DNA of 64,000 bases from Anaerolineales bacterium. Lineage in GTDB: Bacteria > Chloroflexota > Anaerolineae > Anaerolineales > UBA4823. The notes beneath the pieces are model-generated. The model saw only the letters and a program-made list of their open reading frames with translations, was not told where the DNA came from and did no database searches. Where the stretch lies: assembly GCA_003105035.1 (NCBI GenBank), contig PQAL01000013.1:1-64000 (forward strand), in the 5' to 3' direction. Both the position numbers and the translations under genes were made by a program. Shown here piece after piece: positions 61,216-64,000 of this stretch (positions are counted from its first letter, which is position 1; every line of letters starts with the position of its first letter).

Positions 61216-62496
61216 ATGAGCGTGAGTATGGTCGTGGGAGCTCAATGGGGAGACGAAGCCAAAGGAAAGATCGTCGATCTGCTTTCACAGGCGGCGAGCA
61301 TTACTGCCAGGTTCAATGGCGGAGATAATGCGGGGCATACCGTGGTGAACGATTATGGGACGTTTAAGGTGAGGCTGACGCCGAACGGTTTTGCCAACCC
61401 GCACACCACTTGCATCATCGGTCCAGGCGTGGTGGTAAACCTGGCTACACTGATTTCTGAAATCAAGATCATCAAGGAAGCTGGCATCGATCTGAGCGAG
61501 CGCTTGTGGATTTCACCACGCTGCCATGTGGTCATGCCATATCATCCCCTGGTGGAAGCGATCTACGAGCAAGCCAAGGGTGATGCCAGCACCGGCACCA
61601 CCAGGCGCGGCATGGGACCGGTATATGCCGATAAAGTAAGCTACAACGGCATCCGCCTGGTAGATATGCAGGACGAAACGACATTTCGAGAGAAACTTTC
61701 CATCCAGCTGAAGGTAAAAAACAGCCTATTCCAGGCAAATGGCCTGGAAACCCTGGAATTGGATGCACTGATCGAGCAAAAGATCATTGAATTCAGGCAG
61801 GTACAGAGCATGGTGCGTGAATCCTTCGGACTGGTCCAAAAGGCTTTGAAGGAGAATGCAAGCATTGTCCTGGAAGGCGCTCAAGGTGCCCTCCTGGATA
61901 ACACCTGGGGTACGTATCCATTCTGCACTGCCTCCACCACGATTTCAGGCGGGGTGACGGCCGGATTGGGCATTGCACCAAAGTGGATCACCCGGGTCAT
62001 CGGGGTGGCCAAGGCGTATATCACCCGCGTGGGACGGGGCCCGATGCTGACCGAGCTGAATGACGCAACCGGCCAGGTGCTGCAAAAAGAGGGACAGGAG
62101 TACGGAACAGTGACCGGCCGGCCGCGACGCTGTGGCTGGTTCGACGCCGACCTGGTGAAATTTACCTCCCAGCTGAATGGCTACAGTGAGATCGCCCTGA
62201 CCAAGCTGGATGTGTTGGATACCCTGCCAAAGATCAAGATCTGCGTGGGATATCATCTGCATGGCAAACGAGAGCCGTTGGTGCATTACTGGGAAGGGGA
62301 TGCACGCTGGCTGGAGCAGTTTGAACCGGAATACATTGAGATGGATGGCTGGCTGCAACCCACCAAGCAGGTACGCAAGTTCGGCGAGCTGCCCAGCCAG
62401 GCTCAGGCCTATGTGAGAAAGATTGAAGAGCTGGTGGAGACACCAGTGTCGATGGTATCGGTTGGACCCGAGCGTAACGCTACGATCATGAAATAA
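61216..62496 (+). CDS. purA: Adenylosuccinate synthetase
   Basis: This ~426-residue GTP-dependent enzyme joins IMP and aspartate on the way to AMP. The N-terminal loop is VVGAQWGDEAKGKIVDLL, where the usual GDEGKGK glycine is alanine. NGGDNAGHTVV, GTTRRGMGPVYADK, the switch EGAQGALLDNTWGTYPFCTASTT in parts, and TGRPRRCGWFD follow. ATG 61216 lies behind GGAGG. It converges with purB, the next enzyme of the same pathway. Confidence 0.97.
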   Translation: MSVSMVVGAQWGDEAKGKIVDLLSQAASITARFNGGDNAGHTVVNDYGTFKVRLTPNGFANPHTTCIIGPGVVVNLATLISEIKIIKEAGIDLSERLWISPRCHVVMPYHPLVEAIYEQAKGDASTGTTRRGMGPVYADKVSYNGIRLVDMQDETTFREKLSIQLKVKNSLFQANGLETLELDALIEQKIIEFRQVQSMVRESFGLVQKALKENASIVLEGAQGALLDNTWGTYPFCTASTTISGGVTAGLGIAPKWITRVIGVAKAYITRVGRGPMLTELNDATGQVLQKEGQEYGTVTGRPRRCGWFDADLVKFTSQLNGYSEIALTKLDVLDTLPKIKICVGYHLHGKREPLVHYWEGDARWLEQFEPEYIEMDGWLQPTKQVRKFGELPSQAQAYVRKIEELVETPVSMVSVGPERNATIMK

Positions 62497-62523
62497 CTGT
62501 ACTCATTCTTGCTTGAGTTAATG

Positions 62524-62560
62524 AAAAAACCCCGGCTGAATTTTCTCAATCGGGGTTTCT
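62524..62560. terminator. Bidirectional terminator between purA and purB
   Basis: AAACCCCG (62527-62534) pairs with CGGGGTTT (62551-62558), flanked by A and T runs on both sides. It serves the convergent purA and purB. Confidence 0.9.
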
Positions 62561-62574
62561 TTTGTCCTGCTAAA

Positions 62575-63969
62575 CTAGCTCATCAAACTTGCACGGATGT
62601 TGATCACCATCTGGCGAGCTCGCTGTGGAGCATCCCCCACGTAATGCGAGATGTCCATCAACCGGCATAACTCGGGCTCGGGCAGGTAGATGGTCAGCTC
62701 CGGGTCATGGCTGATCAGCTCCGCCAGGTGGTTTGGCCTGCCTGCCTCAACCTCTGCCCAGGCGGTGAGGGAGTGCTCGCGCAGGTACTCATGCATCACC
62801 TGGCGGTCAGCCCCGACCTTGACCAGTGCCATCAAGACGCGCTCGACCGCAGCAAAGGGGGCATAAGTTTCCAGGTTGTGCTGGATAGCCGGCTCGTTGA
62901 CCTGCAACCCTTCCAATATTCGCCTGGTAGTTAGCAACAGCTCATCACAGATCAAGAAAGTTTCAGGAAGCACAACCCGGCGATTGGCTGAATCATCCAG
63001 CGTGCGCTCAAGCAGTGAATTGGCAGCATTATCCCAGGCGGTGCGGGGCATCTGGGCTAACAGACGCGCCAATGAGTCTATCTTCTCGGCGTTGATCGGG
63101 TTACGCTTGAAGGGCATCGCGGATGAGCCCACCTGGTGCTTCCCGAACGGCTCGGCTAGCTCAGCCAGCGGAGCCGACTGTAGCAGGCGCAGGTCGAAGG
63201 CAAACTTGTGCAGTGAAGCACCCAAGCCAGCCAGGCTGCTGAGCAAGGCATAATCCTGCTTACGCGGGTACACCTGGGTGGTAATAGAATAGAAAGGCAG
63301 GTCCAGAAGAGTAGATAATCGATCTTCGAACGCCTCCAGGTTTTCGTCGCCAACCAGCTCGGCAAATGAAGCCCCCGTCCCCACCGCGCCTTTGAAACCC
63401 TTTCCGCGCAGCTCCATGCGGGTGTTTTGCAAAGCAAGCCAGTCCATCAGAAGGTCTTGGGCGTAGCTGGCCAAGCGATATCCCAATGTCGATGGCTCAG
63501 CAGGCTGCAGGTGGGTGAAGGCGATCAGCGGTAGGTCAGCCCAGGTTTCGATCTTGCCAGCAAGCAGCAGGAGCACATGGTGCAGCTTCTCCAGCAGCAA
63601 GTCAAGTGCCTGGCGCTGGCGCAAGACATCCGCATTATCCTCAATATCCATGGAGGTGGCACCCAGGTGCAGGCTGCCACCACCCAACGGGCACTGCTCA
63701 GCAAAGGTTCTCAACTCAGCCATCAGGTCGTGATGGATCTCAGCCTCGATCTCCAACGCATGCGGCACATCCACATCAGTCATGTGCAAGCGAAGATCTT
63801 CCAGCTGGCTGGCTGTCACCAAACCGTATTCTGCCTGAACTGCTGCCAGTGTGACCCATAACTGGCGCCACAGGTTACGCTTATGTTCTTCACTCCATAC
63901 GCGGCGCATCTCAGGGCTGGCATAACGCCACGTGAATGGTGATTGGTAGGTTTGATATTCTGGGCTCAT
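62575..63969 (-). CDS. purB: Adenylosuccinate lyase
   Basis: This ~464-residue fumarase/aspartase-superfamily enzyme cleaves SAICAR and adenylosuccinate. It shows HLGATSMDIEDNADVL near residue 100, AFTHLQPAEPSTLGYRLASYAQDL in parts, and the superfamily signature GSSAMPFKRNPINAEKID near 285. ATG 63969 is preferred: a TATAAT ends 6 nt upstream, so the mRNA would start at the ATG (leaderless). The frame opens six codons further, but that start would lie upstream of the transcript. Confidence 0.95.
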   Translation of the reverse strand: MSPEYQTYQSPFTWRYASPEMRRVWSEEHKRNLWRQLWVTLAAVQAEYGLVTASQLEDLRLHMTDVDVPHALEIEAEIHHDLMAELRTFAEQCPLGGGSLHLGATSMDIEDNADVLRQRQALDLLLEKLHHVLLLLAGKIETWADLPLIAFTHLQPAEPSTLGYRLASYAQDLLMDWLALQNTRMELRGKGFKGAVGTGASFAELVGDENLEAFEDRLSTLLDLPFYSITTQVYPRKQDYALLSSLAGLGASLHKFAFDLRLLQSAPLAELAEPFGKHQVGSSAMPFKRNPINAEKIDSLARLLAQMPRTAWDNAANSLLERTLDDSANRRVVLPETFLICDELLLTTRRILEGLQVNEPAIQHNLETYAPFAAVERVLMALVKVGADRQVMHEYLREHSLTAWAEVEAGRPNHLAELISHDPELTIYLPEPELCRLMDISHYVGDAPQRARQMVINIRASLMS

Positions 63970-63975
63970 GCGGCT

Positions 63976-63981
63976 ATTATA
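63976..63981 (-). promoter_or_regulatory. -10 box of purB, leaderless arrangement
   Basis: A perfect TATAAT on the minus strand ends 6 nt before ATG 63969. The -35 would fall at or beyond the window edge. Confidence 0.5.
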
Positions 63982-64000
63982 GAACAAAAATCGCCGGGGC

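Overview
The window looks like a stretch of chromosome from a bacterium of the phylum Chloroflexota, most likely class Anaerolineae. This is an inference from gene content and arrangement: a class I heat-shock operon hrcA-grpE-dnaK-dnaJ-prmA under CIRCE control, an FMN-riboswitch-controlled riboflavin-type ABC importer, a System I cytochrome c maturation operon with a cysteine-type CcmE, a YacL-type PIN/TRAM protein, a fused two-domain ECF ATPase and several zinc-ribbon membrane proteins. I see no insertion sequence, prophage, CRISPR array or rRNA. Nearly all of the DNA is coding.

Layout. 1-430: three tRNA genes (Thr-GGT, Tyr-GTA, Thr-TGT) on the minus strand behind one promoter. 536-3813: rlmB, cysS and a YacL-like gene (minus). 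4187-7981: ubiX, two methyltransferases, ugd. 8124-10415: an Rrf2 regulator and a lone urocanase gene whose promoter carries a 31-bp palindrome. 10461-16543: the heat-shock operon. 16586-19502: FMN riboswitch and ABC importer. 19510-20258: a GGDEF protein with an apparent ribbon-helix-helix tail. 20384-30356: a complete ccm operon (E, F, H, G, a CcmI-like zinc-ribbon protein, a di-heme lipoprotein, A, B, C, D, a YHS protein) ended by a terminator. 30446-36933: two geranylgeranyl-reductase-like flavoproteins, an amino-acid ABC importer and a CruF-like carotenoid gene. 37064-41719: a DUF362 iron-sulfur protein with an unknown partner, then a secreted protein with three repeats. 41718-48541: a seven-gene minus-strand operon opposite a Crp/Fnr regulator. 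48620-54212: class I fumarase, MFS transporter, Nudix, CYTH, ECF ATPase. 54311-64000: a response regulator with GGDEF and EAL domains, polyphosphate glucokinase, Hsp20, a methyltransferase, MurJ, PurA and PurB.

The most interesting locus is 41718-48541. It encodes a 12-helix membrane protein whose histidines are spaced like those of heme-copper oxidase / nitric oxide reductase catalytic subunits, but with two expected metal-site residues apparently replaced by methionine. The same operon carries a heme O synthase-type prenyltransferase, a formylglycine-enzyme-fold lipoprotein, a cysteine-rich lipoprotein and three small polytopic membrane proteins, and a divergent Crp/Fnr regulator with a palindrome between them. 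I propose this as a candidate undescribed heme-copper-like respiratory or detoxification module. The ccm operon upstream would supply c-type cytochromes to such an electron transport chain.

Other regulatory observations are a degenerate CIRCE on the promoter of the riboswitch transcript, a short palindrome on the -35 box of the GGDEF gene, and several long intergenic hairpins.
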